Shown: positions 10,423-19,501 of the stretch, in pieces
How the letters are laid out: each line of letters starts with the position of its first letter
Numbering within the stretch: position 1 is the first letter of the stretch
Source of the DNA: Flagellimonas pacifica
GTDB lineage: Bacteria; Bacteroidota; Bacteroidia; Flavobacteriales; Flavobacteriaceae
NCBI RefSeq assembly: GCF_900215465.1
Contig: NZ_OBEH01000006.1
Coordinates: forward strand, 1-64,000
DNA length: 64,000 nt
Direction: 5' to 3'
The notes under the pieces: generated by a model
What the model was told of the DNA's origin: nothing
Databases searched by the model: none
The model's input: the letters and a program-made list of their open reading frames with translations, nothing else
Made by a program: the position numbers and the translations under genes

Positions 10423-11297
10423 TGTCATTTTTAGATACGAGACACAAGAAAAAATCTTTTACGCTAACAACACTTCTGTTAAGCGTACTACTACTATTGC
10501 TTTTTTATATAGGGCTTACTTATATGGATCCTCCAATTGAAAATGGTATAGCCATCAATTTTGGAACCATGGATTTTGGTAGTGGAAAAGTTCAACCAAA
10601 AGAAAAGGTGCGTTCAGAGCCAAAAAAAGTTGAATCAAAACCGGTAGAACAAGTTCAAGAACAGGTAGTGCCAAAGCAAACTGCTCCTGAAGAACCTGTG
10701 GAAAAAGTTTTGACAAGTGATTCTGAAGAGACAATAAAAATAAATCAGCAAAAAGAAGCCAAACGTAAAGCGGATGAAGCTGTAAAAAAGGCCAAGGCCG
10801 ATGCTGAGCGAGTTGCACGCGAAAAAAGAGAGGCCGAACAACGAAAAAAACAAGAGCAGGAAGCCAAAAAGAAAAGCCTTGATGCCTTAATCGGTGGAAT
10901 AGGAAAATCTGATGGTACAACAACAGGAAGTGAAGGAGATGATAATAGAGCTGGTGATAAGGGAAAGCCTAATGGAGACCCTTACGTCACAAGCTACTAT
11001 GGTCCGGGTAACGGCAGCGGCACAGGCGGATATGGTTTAAATGGCCGGTCATTAGTGACCAAAGGTAAGGTGCAACAAGAATGCAATGAAGATGGACGTG
11101 TTGTGGTGCGAATAGTAGTAGATAGAAATGGAAAGGTTATAAAAGCAACCCCTGGTGTAAAAGGAACTACAAATAATGCGCCTTGCTTACTGGAGCCGGC
11201 CAAAAAGACCGCATTTCTTCATAAATGGAACCTAGATTCCAATGCACCATCACAGCAGATAGGTTTTGTAGTAGTAAACTTTAAGTTAGGCCAATAG
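10422..11297 (+). CDS. tonB: TonB-type energy transducer
   Basis: The 291-residue product has a single N-terminal membrane helix (about residues 15-33). A long proline-, glutamate- and lysine-rich periplasm-spanning linker follows, with an Ala/Lys/Glu-rich probable coiled coil at about 105-150. The C-terminal TonB-like domain contains GRVVVRIVVDRNGKVIKA and ends FVVVNFKLG. It would link ExbBD to TonB-dependent receptors. Position right after exbD supports this. Two cysteines in the C-terminal domain (QQEC and APCLL) might form a disulfide. Confidence 0.88.
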   Translation: MSFLDTRHKKKSFTLTTLLLSVLLLLLFYIGLTYMDPPIENGIAINFGTMDFGSGKVQPKEKVRSEPKKVESKPVEQVQEQVVPKQTAPEEPVEKVLTSDSEETIKINQQKEAKRKADEAVKKAKADAERVAREKREAEQRKKQEQEAKKKSLDALIGGIGKSDGTTTGSEGDDNRAGDKGKPNGDPYVTSYYGPGNGSGTGGYGLNGRSLVTKGKVQQECNEDGRVVVRIVVDRNGKVIKATPGVKGTTNNAPCLLEPAKKTAFLHKWNLDSNAPSQQIGFVVVNFKLGQ

Positions 11298-11301
11298 CTC
11301 A

Positions 11302-12513
11302 ATGACTTACCAGGAAACTTTGGGTTGGATGTTTCAACAACTTCCAATGTATCAACAGAAGGGTCCTACGGCCTTAAAAAATAAGCTGGATAACATTCTT
11401 TTTTTTTCGGAAATTCTAGGTAACCCCCATGAAAAGTTCAAGAGTATCCATGTTGCAGGTACCAATGGAAAAGGCTCTAGTAGTCATATGTTGTCTTCAA
11501 TTCTTCAGGAAGCTGGGTTTAAAGTGGGGCTATATACCTCACCACACTTAAAAGATTTTAGGGAACGTATAAAAATAAATGGAGTTCCAGCCTCCAAAGA
11601 GTTCGTTGTTGATTTCATTCAAAACCATAAGCTATTTTTGGAACAGAATAAACTATCCTTTTTTGAAATGACGGTTGGAATGGCTTTTGACTATTTTGTG
11701 AAAGAGAGGGTTGATATTGCAATCATTGAGGTAGGTTTGGGCGGAAGGTTGGACTCTACCAATATCATTACACCCGAAGTTTCCTTAATAACCAATATTG
11801 GGCTGGACCACACTAAAATCCTTGGCGATACGTTAGAGAAAATAGCTTTGGAAAAAGCTGGAATCATAAAAAGAGGTATTCCAGTAGTAATAAGTGAAAC
11901 CCAACCCGAAACCGAAGGAATCTTTAAGATCATGGCTGCTCAAAAAGATTGTAAGATTGTTTTTGCAGATCAACTTCAAGGGAGAGACTATAAAACGGAT
12001 TTGTTGGGTGAGTATCAGGTAAGAAACGTAAAAGGAATAATCACTACTATAGCTGAGTTAAAGAATTTTGAAATAAAGGAAGAACACATATTAAAAGGAC
12101 TTCAGCATACTATTGACAATACCGGAATTTTGGGTAGGTGGCAGGTATTGGGCGAAAATCCAAAAATTGTATGCGATACGGCACATAACAAAGAAGGATT
12201 ACAAATTGTGCTGGAGCAAATTGAAAATCTTAAGCCTCAAAAGATACATTTTGTGCTTGGGTTTGTAAATGATAAAAATTTAGCGGAGGTCTTAAAACTT
12301 TTTCCTAAAGATGCTGAATACTATTTTGTAAAACCTAACATACCAAGAGGGTTACAAGCGGAAGAGTTATGGAAAACGGCCCTGAAGTTTGGCTTGAAAG
12401 GAGAAATTTTCAGCTCAGTGAAAAATGGTTTGGAGGCAGCTTTGGAGCAAGCTGACCATAATCATTTTGTATATATAGGAGGGAGTACCTTTGTAGTGGC
12501 CGAAGTAGTTTAA
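11302..12513 (+). CDS. folC: folylpolyglutamate synthase / dihydrofolate synthase
   Basis: The 403-residue product belongs to the Mur-ligase-like FolC family, which adds glutamate to dihydropteroate or to folates using ATP. The P-loop is GTNGKGSSS at about residues 54-62. The signature GLYTSPHLKDFRERI, the EVGLGGRLDSTN motif, LITNIGLDHTKILGDT and the C-terminal CDTAHNKEG motif are all present. It starts 4 bp after tonB, so it is probably cotranscribed with exbBD-tonB even though the functions are unrelated. Confidence 0.95.
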   Translation: MTYQETLGWMFQQLPMYQQKGPTALKNKLDNILFFSEILGNPHEKFKSIHVAGTNGKGSSSHMLSSILQEAGFKVGLYTSPHLKDFRERIKINGVPASKEFVVDFIQNHKLFLEQNKLSFFEMTVGMAFDYFVKERVDIAIIEVGLGGRLDSTNIITPEVSLITNIGLDHTKILGDTLEKIALEKAGIIKRGIPVVISETQPETEGIFKIMAAQKDCKIVFADQLQGRDYKTDLLGEYQVRNVKGIITTIAELKNFEIKEEHILKGLQHTIDNTGILGRWQVLGENPKIVCDTAHNKEGLQIVLEQIENLKPQKIHFVLGFVNDKNLAEVLKLFPKDAEYYFVKPNIPRGLQAEELWKTALKFGLKGEIFSSVKNGLEAALEQADHNHFVYIGGSTFVVAEVV

Positions 12514-12543
12514 GAATAAGTCTTTAAATATCTGTAACGGATA

Positions 12544-13269
12544 TTACAGGCCCAACATACTGAAAAAACTTACTTTGTAACTCTCACCTATTGGAATTCT
12601 AATATCATTGATTACAATTCTATTTCGTTGTATCGTTTTAATACATGTAACGTTTACTACAAAGGATTTGTGAACCCTTAAAAATTGGTTGGAAGGAAGC
12701 TTATCCAAAATTTCCTTGAAACTCATCAACGTAAGTATCGCTTTGTTGGATCCAGCGATATGAACCTTTAAATAATCCTTTAAGCCCTGAATGTATTCAA
12801 TTTCGTCTAGATTTATCTTTACGCTTTCATATTCTGCTTTTACAAAAATGTAATTCTGAGACTCGTTTGTTTCGCCATGCGATGGAAATACGTTGCTATC
12901 CGTAGGTTTCTTTTTATAGATTAATATTTCTTTCGCTCTGGTTATGGCCTTAATAAAGCGATTATAAGGAATGGGCTTGACCAAATAGTCAACCGCATTT
13001 AAATTGAACCCTTCAACAGCGTATTGGGAGTAGGCTGTGGTAAAGATGAACATGGGTTTATTGTCCAAGGATTTTATAAAATCAATTCCACTGATCTGAG
13101 GCATATCAATATCACAGAATATTAAATCGAGCTTTTTTTCTTTAATGGTCGAAATAGCTTCCAAGGGATTGGTAAATGTTCCTTCCAGTTGGATAAAATC
13201 CATTTTTTTGCAGTAGTCAACCAGGACATCTATAGCTAATGGTTCGTCATCAATTATTATGCATGTCAT
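12544..13269 (-). CDS. LytTR-family response regulator
   Basis: The 241-residue product has a receiver domain (residues 1-120) and a LytTR DNA-binding domain (about 140-241). The acidic pair D7-D8, phosphoacceptor D53 in FCDIDMP, the T/Y switch region FTTAYSQYAVEGF and K98 in DYLVKP are all in place. The effector half shows IFVKAEYESVKINLDEIEYIQGLKDYLKVH, typical of LytTR. It lies 10 bp after the sensor-kinase gene, so the pair forms a two-component system. The target is unknown; the neighbouring DUF4907 and Kelch genes are candidates. Confidence 0.93.
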   Translation of the reverse strand: MTCIIIDDEPLAIDVLVDYCKKMDFIQLEGTFTNPLEAISTIKEKKLDLIFCDIDMPQISGIDFIKSLDNKPMFIFTTAYSQYAVEGFNLNAVDYLVKPIPYNRFIKAITRAKEILIYKKKPTDSNVFPSHGETNESQNYIFVKAEYESVKINLDEIEYIQGLKDYLKVHIAGSNKAILTLMSFKEILDKLPSNQFLRVHKSFVVNVTCIKTIQRNRIVINDIRIPIGESYKVSFFSMLGL

Positions 13270-13279
13270 ATTTCCGTAT

Positions 13280-14347
13280 TTATAGATAAAGATTCAATAC
13301 CACGGTATATGTTTCACCGTTGTTCTCAACCTTCAATTCGTGAGATTCTGGATATAATAATTTTAATCGGTTTTTTACATTTTCTAGACCTACTCCAGAA
13401 CTGTCCTTTTGTTTTCTATATGGACCGATTTTATTTTCTACCTTAAAATGTATAGACCCATTTTCAATAGAAAGGTTTATTTTCACATACGTTCTTCCTT
13501 CATAATCGGTCCCATACTTAAAGGCATTCTCTATAAATGAAATAAAAAGTAATGGAGGAATGACTTTGTGCCTGTCATCACCAGATATTTTTAGTTTAAC
13601 ATTGATACTGTCTGATAAGCGTAACCTTTGTAGCTTAACATAGTTTTTTATGTATTCCAACTCTTTTCTAAGCGGAACCAGATTCTTATTGGCCTCATAC
13701 AACATGTACCTCATTAGCTCGGATAGATTTATGATTGCTTCTGAAGAGTCTTTGGAGTTTTTGGCTGATAAGGAATAAATGGCATTCAAAGAGTTAAAAA
13801 GGAAATGAGGGTTTAGTTGTGTCTTTAAAAATTGGAGCTCGGAATTGGTTTTCTCATTCTCGACTATTTTTCTAAGGTCCTCGTTTTTTCGCCATTCAAT
13901 GTATACTCTTAATAGTGCGCTTGCAAAAAATGGTGCGCTTAATATTGTCATAATAACCAATTGATTGAAAACAGGGTTTGACCTTAGCCTGTTTACACTA
14001 CCTAGATAGGGATTGGGGAACTCAGACGGGTAATGTGGCTTGGCACAATACTCTATTAGCCTTGAGGCATTTGGAGGATACTTTAAATTAATGAAAAGAC
14101 CTGTCACGGTAATCAACAATAGGCAAACCAAAACATAGGTCAAGGTGGTTCTTTTGAGCAGTATCTTAGGGACCAAAAGAAAATAGTTGATATAGAAAAG
14201 AACTATCATTGACAAAAATCGAACGGGAATGCCTTCTGGGATTCTTCTAAATTCAAAAACATATGGGAAAAGGAAAAATATGCCGAATGAAATCCACATG
14301 ATAAGGTGAATAAGAAATTGGTTCATATGTTTCTTTTCAAGAATCAT
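13280..14347 (-). CDS. LytS/YehU-type sensor histidine kinase
   Basis: The 355-residue product has about four hydrophobic segments in its first 150 residues, then a coiled linker and a His_kinase (LytS-type) domain. His181 lies in the motif LKTQLNPHFLFNSLNAI. The ATPase part has FIENAFKYG (N box) and GVGLENVKNRL (G box). There is no recognised periplasmic ligand domain. An alternative ATG lies seven codons downstream (14326). It sits between the response regulator (10 bp) and the small DUF4907 gene (8 bp). Confidence 0.92.
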   Translation of the reverse strand: MILEKKHMNQFLIHLIMWISFGIFFLFPYVFEFRRIPEGIPVRFLSMIVLFYINYFLLVPKILLKRTTLTYVLVCLLLITVTGLFINLKYPPNASRLIEYCAKPHYPSEFPNPYLGSVNRLRSNPVFNQLVIMTILSAPFFASALLRVYIEWRKNEDLRKIVENEKTNSELQFLKTQLNPHFLFNSLNAIYSLSAKNSKDSSEAIINLSELMRYMLYEANKNLVPLRKELEYIKNYVKLQRLRLSDSINVKLKISGDDRHKVIPPLLFISFIENAFKYGTDYEGRTYVKINLSIENGSIHFKVENKIGPYRKQKDSSGVGLENVKNRLKLLYPESHELKVENNGETYTVVLNLYL

Positions 14348-14355
14348 ATTTTGAT

Positions 14356-14697
14356 TTAGTGTTTTAAGGTAAGGATATTTAAGCTGACCAACTCTTCTAC
14401 GCTAATTTCAGGATTTGATCTTTCCAACAACTTTTTTGTTATCAAATTGGCTACTTTTCTAGCCTCCTCAGGAGTTTTAAACGTTATTTCTCCGTTTATT
14501 GCAGGAATAAATTCCTGCTTCACCAATAGTTTTTCACCGATCCAGATTTCATATCCGTAACCCTGTCCAACTTCAATGATTTTAGACCGTACCGGTAATC
14601 TTTTATGATTCATATCACTAAATGAATCTTTGGGTAGGGCAATCCAAATACATATTGTAAAAACTACAATAACCAAAATTCTTGAAAATTTTATCAT
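14356..14697 (-). CDS. DUF4907-like small exported protein
   Basis: The 113-residue product begins with a hydrophobic export signal or anchor (about residues 7-22). The rest is a small soluble domain with a GYGYEIWIGEKLLVKQEFIPAI stretch and a conserved-looking F-x-T-x-E-E-A motif. I assign it to the DUF4907 group from memory of that pattern, with moderate confidence. No function is known. It is encoded between the Kelch lipoprotein and the sensor kinase, in the same direction, so it may be part of the signal or substrate of that system. Confidence 0.7.
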   Translation of the reverse strand: MIKFSRILVIVVFTICIWIALPKDSFSDMNHKRLPVRSKIIEVGQGYGYEIWIGEKLLVKQEFIPAINGEITFKTPEEARKVANLITKKLLERSNPEISVEELVSLNILTLKH

Positions 14698-14786
14698 AGT
14701 TGCTTAAATTGTAACAAATGGGCCAGATTTCTCAACCTAACCCATTTACATTCAGAGTATGAACAAATCACTCATCACAAAAAAAA

Positions 14787-15794
14787 TCAATCTTCTTCAT
14801 CGTATTCGGCTAAAGGGAAGAACTCGTCCAAATCGTCCAAATAGAGGCTTCCCGATCGCCCTAGCCCAACAAAAGCTCTTGTTGTATTGGCGAATGCTAC
14901 GGCATCTTGCCGTGAGGAACCTTCAAAATTAGTTTTGGCTTCCCACATATCTGTTGCTGGGTCGTATTCCCAAACCGAAGTGGAAGCACCATTTATTTCA
15001 CCACATGCTATATACCCATAACCATTCAAGGAAAAACCAACAGCCCTGCTTCTCTCTATATTGTAATTGCCCTCTTCATCCAAATCGGTTTTTTTGGTCC
15101 AACTCTCGTTTGAGGGATCAAAAGCCCAAAAATCATTTAAGTAAATACCGTTGGAAATACCAGTGCCCAAATAAATCAGGCCATTAATGGTAAAGGTTGT
15201 GGCCGATCTTCTTTTGTTTCCACCAAAGCCAACCTGTTCCGTCCATGTATCTGAAGATGGGTCATATTTCCAAAAATCCTTACGGTCGTTTTCCCCATCA
15301 TAACCTGTTCCAAAGTAACCAAAGCCGTTGGCGGAAAAAGCAACAGCACTCCTTCTTTTGGTCGATTCAATAGAGGCTACCTGTGTCCATGTATTACTGG
15401 AAGGGTCATAGGTATAAAAGTCATTTAGCTCATCAACTCCATCATATCCAGATCCTATATAGCCTTTTCCATCAATTTGAAAACCAACTGCTGCATTTCT
15501 TGCTGAACCTGGGAAATCAGCTTTTTGGGACCAAAAATCGCCCTCTATATCATAGGTCCAAAAGGAATTTAGGTAATCGTCACCATCGTAACCCACTCCC
15601 ATATAACCTATATTGCCTATGGTGAACCCAGACATGCCGCTTCGGGGACTTCCATCAAAAACTGATCGGTTTATCCAATTTCCTAGGCTCTCTTCATCTT
15701 CATCAGTGGAACAACTAAAAATAAATGCGGTTGTTGAAACTACCATTAATGAAATTAGTTTAGAATAATGTACTGCTTTTCTCATGCCAAACAT
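14787..15794 (-). CDS. Kelch-repeat lipoprotein
   Basis: The 335-residue product has a lipoprotein signal ending in IFSC (Cys28 when counted from 15794) and then about six Kelch-type repeats of roughly 45-55 residues. Each has a G-x-G-Y-x-G-x-G strand and a W-x-Y-D-x-x-x-x-x-W-T core, so the protein should fold as a beta-propeller on the outer side of a membrane. The C-terminus is very acidic. A second ATG at 15785 fits the signal peptide better. Role unknown; propellers of this type bind glycans or proteins. It heads the DUF4907-kinase-regulator set. Confidence 0.85.
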   Translation of the reverse strand: MFGMRKAVHYSKLISLMVVSTTAFIFSCSTDEDEESLGNWINRSVFDGSPRSGMSGFTIGNIGYMGVGYDGDDYLNSFWTYDIEGDFWSQKADFPGSARNAAVGFQIDGKGYIGSGYDGVDELNDFYTYDPSSNTWTQVASIESTKRRSAVAFSANGFGYFGTGYDGENDRKDFWKYDPSSDTWTEQVGFGGNKRRSATTFTINGLIYLGTGISNGIYLNDFWAFDPSNESWTKKTDLDEEGNYNIERSRAVGFSLNGYGYIACGEINGASTSVWEYDPATDMWEAKTNFEGSSRQDAVAFANTTRAFVGLGRSGSLYLDDLDEFFPLAEYDEED

Positions 15795-15807
15795 TTTAGT
15801 TTTCCAT

Positions 15808-15815
15808 CAAAGGTA
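15808..15815 (-). promoter_or_regulatory. possible -7 promoter element of the Kelch gene
   Basis: On the minus strand the sequence is TACCTTTG, an exact match to the Bacteroidota -7 consensus TAnnTTTG, 14 bp before the first ATG. No good -33 TTG was found at the usual distance. Confidence 0.4.
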
Positions 15816-16009
15816 ATTTTCCGCCTTTTTGTCTCATTAGGGAATATATAAAGCTCACATTTTAACATACAAAACGGGAAAATTTATCTATGAACAGGAA
15901 AAGTGGATTTATAGGTAAATAGAAGGTTTTTGTCTTAAAATAAAGTGAGTTGGTCTATCCGCATTTTTAGAACAGGACACTGCATATACTTTTATGGAAA
16001 ACAGAGACT

Positions 16010-17341
16010 ATGGAAAGATTAATATGGTTATTATGTCCACTTATATTGAGCTTGGCGGCCTGTAATGATGAAAACCCAAATGATTCGGATTTTTTGGCTG
16101 GAAAGGATTTTACCGGAAGTAATATTAGGGTTGTGCTTATTGATACCCTTACTTTGGAAACATCTACGATGAAGTTCGATAGCATTGTTACTGGCCAATC
16201 AACCCGGATGTTGGTAGGAAAGTATGTGGATCCAGTTTTTGGAGCTGTAAGTGCAGCAAGCCATTTGGGATTGGTTCCGGCGGAATATGCTATTGACGCT
16301 GAAGCAAAATATGACAGCATTGCATTCCATCTGGCATATGATGGTTACTACTACAACGATACAACAAGGTCCAATACTATTCAGGTAAAAAGATTATTAA
16401 AAACTTTACGACCGGTAGAAGGAGATGATTTTTACAATAGTACTACGGTAACTTATAATGAAGATGAACTGGGTTCTTTCTCCTATAAACCAAGACCTCT
16501 GGAAGCGGACACTTTAGAAATAAGGTTGTCCGACAATTTTGGTGCAGACCTTTTCGAAAAGTTACAAGACAAATTGATAATCAATTCAGACGAATTCATT
16601 GATTATTTCAAGGGGATAGCACTCGTGCCCGGAGAAAATGATGATGGATCCATAATTGGGTTTTCCAAAGAGCCAGCAGCAGGTTTTGTTCGGTTGTATT
16701 TTAGTACTGATGAAGAGAATGAACAGGTTCAGGATTATATCGATTTTGGGCTCAACCTTTCCGAAACTCCGGTTCCATTTTTTAATCAGATTACTACCCA
16801 AGACCCCATTGAACCGTTAACCAACTTGAATGATCAAGAGGTCAATCTAAACAGCTCAGATGCAGATGGATTAAGTTTTATACAATCCGGCGTGGGCATT
16901 GCATGTAGAATACAGTTCCCCTACATAAAAAACATATATGATATTAAGGGACAGGGAACCATAATGGATGCTGTATTAAGACTTAAGCCTAAAAATGGCA
17001 CCTATAACGATCAGTTGATTATTAGGGATGAACTCCTAATTTATGTTGTAGACAGGAACAATAACATTACGGAACAACTTTCGATAGACGAGGGTTCTCC
17101 CATTACTGGGATACTTAACCGGGACAATGAGGAGTTCAACGATATCTATTATGAAATACCCTTGGCCAGCTATCTGGATAAGTTGTTGTCCACAGAATTG
17201 GAGACCAATGAAGCGCTGGTTTTGCTGCCCAATGGTTTTAATTCAACCGTGGACCGTTTTGTTCTGAATGGTAGTGGAACTTCAAGCTACAGTGCCAAAC
17301 TTGAACTTATTTATGCAATCTATGATGAGGACAATGATTAA
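16010..17341 (+). CDS. DUF4270 family lipoprotein
   Basis: The 443-residue product has a short lipoprotein signal ending LSLAAC and a large beta-rich exported domain. The pattern of the N-terminal half (TSTMKFDSIVTGQSTRMLVGKYVDPVFG) and of the C-terminal half (LLPNGFNSTVDRFVLNG) matches the DUF4270 family of Bacteroidota. Function is unknown. Its stop codon overlaps the start of the next gene by 8 bp, so the two are translationally coupled. It is divergent from the Kelch gene across a 215-bp intergenic region. Confidence 0.85.
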   Translation: MERLIWLLCPLILSLAACNDENPNDSDFLAGKDFTGSNIRVVLIDTLTLETSTMKFDSIVTGQSTRMLVGKYVDPVFGAVSAASHLGLVPAEYAIDAEAKYDSIAFHLAYDGYYYNDTTRSNTIQVKRLLKTLRPVEGDDFYNSTTVTYNEDELGSFSYKPRPLEADTLEIRLSDNFGADLFEKLQDKLIINSDEFIDYFKGIALVPGENDDGSIIGFSKEPAAGFVRLYFSTDEENEQVQDYIDFGLNLSETPVPFFNQITTQDPIEPLTNLNDQEVNLNSSDADGLSFIQSGVGIACRIQFPYIKNIYDIKGQGTIMDAVLRLKPKNGTYNDQLIIRDELLIYVVDRNNNITEQLSIDEGSPITGILNRDNEEFNDIYYEIPLASYLDKLLSTELETNEALVLLPNGFNSTVDRFVLNGSGTSSYSAKLELIYAIYDEDND

Positions 17342-18575
17342 GTTTTTAATTTCTTTGATTATTATTTTTTCTTGCAATCATGCAATGGCCCAGTCTGAAG
17401 GGTTGACAAGTTCTCCATATTCCCTATATGGATTGGGAGCTATAAATCAGACAAGTATTGGTTCATCCAATAGTATGGGATATTCAGGTATAGGACTTAG
17501 AACGGATACGGGTATCAACAATTTAAACCCTGCTACCAACGCAATGATTCCGCAAAACTCTTTCTTTTATGATATTGGAGTGGTAGGAGAGTTCAACAGC
17601 TATGGGAATAACGTGAACGATGAATCCAAGACAACGTTTAATTTTTCCAATTTGGCTTTTGCTTTTAGAATTGATGATAGATTGGGTGCTGGTATTTCTT
17701 TAATACCATACAGTGATGTAGGATATTCGTTGTTGGGGATACAAACAAATATTGAGGGATCCAGTCAAGTTTTTGAAAGTAACGTGACCGGTTTGGGGGG
17801 GCTTAATGATTTACGGTTTAATGTGGGCTATGGTCTTTCAGAATCGCTTAGGCTTGGTTTGAGTGCATCTTTATTATTCGGTAATATAGAAGAAACGGAA
17901 TCCTTCAGTATTAGAAGAGGATATTTTGAACTTACGGAAATAACCAACTATAGCGGATTTAGATTTGGTTTCGGTGCTCAATATGACTTAACTGATAACA
18001 TAACCATTGGAAGTACAGTGCAATTACCGGTTTCTCTGGGAGGAAACCTTAAACGTTCTGCGCGTAAAACTCTTGGTGGATCTGAAATTGTTGTTGAAGA
18101 AGATGAAGGTGATAGCGTGGCAGATTTTAAACTTCCTTTGGAATTGGGTTTTGGTCTGGGATTTAGGTTAAGTGACTTTTTGACTTTAAGTGCAGATTAT
18201 AAAAAGAACTTCTGGGATTGTACAAATCAATCTGAAAAAATTGGGACCTATCAAGATCAAGATATTTATGCTTTTGGGATGGAATATGTTAAAAACCCTT
18301 TGGGACGTAAGTATGGAGAGAGAATAAGATTCAGGGGAGGAGTTAATTATGATAATGGATATCTGGCTATCAACGACAGAAAAATAGAGGGATATAATTT
18401 TACATTTGGAATAGGGCTCCCAACAGGGGTTTTCTCCAATTCATTGATGAATTTATCATATAGCTATGGTTCAAAAGGGCAAATTGAAAACGTCTTGGTA
18501 GAAGAAAACTACCACGTACTTATCCTTAATTTAAGCCTTGAGGATTTTTGGTTCAAAAAACGAAAAATAAACTAG
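17334..18575 (+). CDS. outer-membrane beta-barrel protein
   Basis: The 413-residue product starts with a classical signal peptide (MIKFLISLIIIFSCNHAMAQ) and continues with alternating amphipathic strands rich in Gly, Tyr and Asn. It contains repeated GxxYxLxxxxxxG patterns and resembles FadL/OmpP1-like transport barrels of Flavobacteria. A longer frame exists upstream, but the ATG at 17334 directly precedes the signal peptide and overlaps the DUF4270 stop codon, so I chose it. The final residues (FWFKKRKIN) are charged rather than the usual terminal aromatic. The coupled DUF4270 lipoprotein is its likely partner. Confidence 0.83.
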   Translation: MIKFLISLIIIFSCNHAMAQSEGLTSSPYSLYGLGAINQTSIGSSNSMGYSGIGLRTDTGINNLNPATNAMIPQNSFFYDIGVVGEFNSYGNNVNDESKTTFNFSNLAFAFRIDDRLGAGISLIPYSDVGYSLLGIQTNIEGSSQVFESNVTGLGGLNDLRFNVGYGLSESLRLGLSASLLFGNIEETESFSIRRGYFELTEITNYSGFRFGFGAQYDLTDNITIGSTVQLPVSLGGNLKRSARKTLGGSEIVVEEDEGDSVADFKLPLELGFGLGFRLSDFLTLSADYKKNFWDCTNQSEKIGTYQDQDIYAFGMEYVKNPLGRKYGERIRFRGGVNYDNGYLAINDRKIEGYNFTFGIGLPTGVFSNSLMNLSYSYGSKGQIENVLVEENYHVLILNLSLEDFWFKKRKIN

Positions 18576-18712
18576 CGCTAAATATAAAAAGACGTTATTC
18601 GGAATTAAATGATTTGTATTTAATTAGAATTGTTGAATGATTGGATGTTCATAGCAAGACAAACAATTTGAAGCGGATAAAACTTCTAGGCACCTTTTTT
18701 GTTTTTTTCTTT

Positions 18713-18741
18713 TTGGTAAAAGAAAAATGATGCTATATTTG
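18713..18741 (+). promoter_or_regulatory. promoter of tRNA-Val(TAC)
   Basis: TTG (18713-18715), an 18-bp spacer and TATATTTG (18734-18741) match the -33/-7 consensus of the Bacteroidota primary sigma factor exactly. The tRNA begins 24 bp downstream. The following bases GCACTCCC also recur at the other tRNA-Val gene of this window. Confidence 0.8.
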
Positions 18742-18764
18742 CACTCCCATTTAGGAAAATGAAT

Positions 18765-18839
18765 GGGCGCGTAGCTCAGTTGGTTCAGAGCACCTGGTTT
18801 ACACCCAGGGGGTCAGGGGTTCGAATCCCTTCGCGCCCA
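18765..18839 (+). tRNA. tRNA-Val (anticodon TAC)
   Basis: A complete cloverleaf can be drawn: acceptor GGGCGCG with CGCGCCC, D arm GCTC...GAGC, anticodon stem CCTGG with CCAGG around the loop TTTACAC, and T arm AGGGG TTCGAAT CCCTT. The anticodon TAC reads valine codons. CCA is not encoded. Confidence 0.96.
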
Positions 18840-18847
18840 CAACGGTT

Positions 18848-18883
18848 AAAAAGCTTCCGATTTCTCGGAAGCTTTTCTTTTTT
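18848..18883 (+). terminator. Rho-independent terminator after tRNA-Val
   Basis: AAAAGCTTCCGA pairs with TCGGAAGCTTTT around a 4-base loop, followed by a CTTTTTT tail. It lies 9 bp after the tRNA. Confidence 0.9.
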
Positions 18884-19019
18884 ACCTAGGTATAACAGCA
18901 ATACCGTGATTGAATATCCTCTGATTTTAAATTTTATCCACTCTTTCAAAATCTGTTGATAACATATTTAATAACTCAAATCTCTCAATTATATACCAAA
19001 GCATGTCTTTTATAATTTT

Positions 19020-19039
19020 AAAGGATAAAAAGGCCTTTT
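19020..19039 (+). promoter_or_regulatory. AAAGGAT-N6-GCCTTTT box upstream of nrdG
   Basis: An inverted repeat of two 7-bp arms separated by 6 bp. It is one of four similar 20-bp boxes found before nrdG, norC, the Rrf2 regulator gene and ric. Here it ends 7 bp before the nrdG start codon. I propose it as an operator of the Rrf2-family regulator at 31762-32208. This is inference from motif recurrence. Confidence 0.5.
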
Positions 19040-19046
19040 ATTATTT

Positions 19047-19496
19047 ATGTATTTCAACGACTTTCAAATAGTACTGCAAGAGGTTCCAGGAGAAGTTAGT
19101 CTATGTCTCACAATTTCAGGCTGTCCACATAGGTGTGAAGGCTGTCATTCACCATTTTTATGGAAAGAAGGAAGTGGACAACAACTCACCCATGAAATAT
19201 TTAGAGGTATGCTGTACAAATATTATGGTTTTGCCACCTGTGTTGTTTTTATGGGCGGAGAATGGCATCAAGCAGAACTAATAGAGAACCTGAGGTGTGC
19301 AAAAGATAAAGGATATAAAACCTGTCTATATACTGGCTTGGAGAAGGTTGACAAGGAAATTCTAAAACACCTTACATGGATTAAAACCGGCCAGTGGATT
19401 ACTGCTAGGGGCGGGCTTGATTCTAAAAGCACCAATCAGAAATTTATAGAAGTGAAGACAAACAAAATTCTAAACCACTTATTCATAAAAAAATAA
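19047..19496 (+). CDS. nrdG: anaerobic ribonucleotide reductase activating protein
   Basis: The 149-residue product is a small radical-SAM enzyme that installs the glycyl radical on NrdD. The N-terminal cluster motif C26-X3-C30-X2-C33 (GCPHRCEGCHSP) is the NrdG form. A VFMGGEW glycine-rich SAM-binding stretch follows. The length is typical of NrdG rather than of pyruvate-formate-lyase activases. It precedes nrdD by 5 bp, so the two form an operon. A conserved 20-bp inverted repeat just upstream suggests oxygen- or NO-dependent control. Confidence 0.93.
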   Translation: MYFNDFQIVLQEVPGEVSLCLTISGCPHRCEGCHSPFLWKEGSGQQLTHEIFRGMLYKYYGFATCVVFMGGEWHQAELIENLRCAKDKGYKTCLYTGLEKVDKEILKHLTWIKTGQWITARGGLDSKSTNQKFIEVKTNKILNHLFIKK

Positions 19497-19501
19497 ACAA
19501 T

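Noticed and set aside
17268..17333. Longer N-terminus for the outer-membrane protein
   Set aside because: It would overlap the DUF4270 gene by over 70 bp and hide the signal peptide. The ATG at 17334 starts the signal directly.
18970..18984. Possible degenerate FNR-type box upstream of nrdG (ATAAC-TCAA-ATCTC)
   Set aside because: At least three of ten conserved positions differ and the spacing to the Rrf2-type box is off by one base, so I do not list it as a site.
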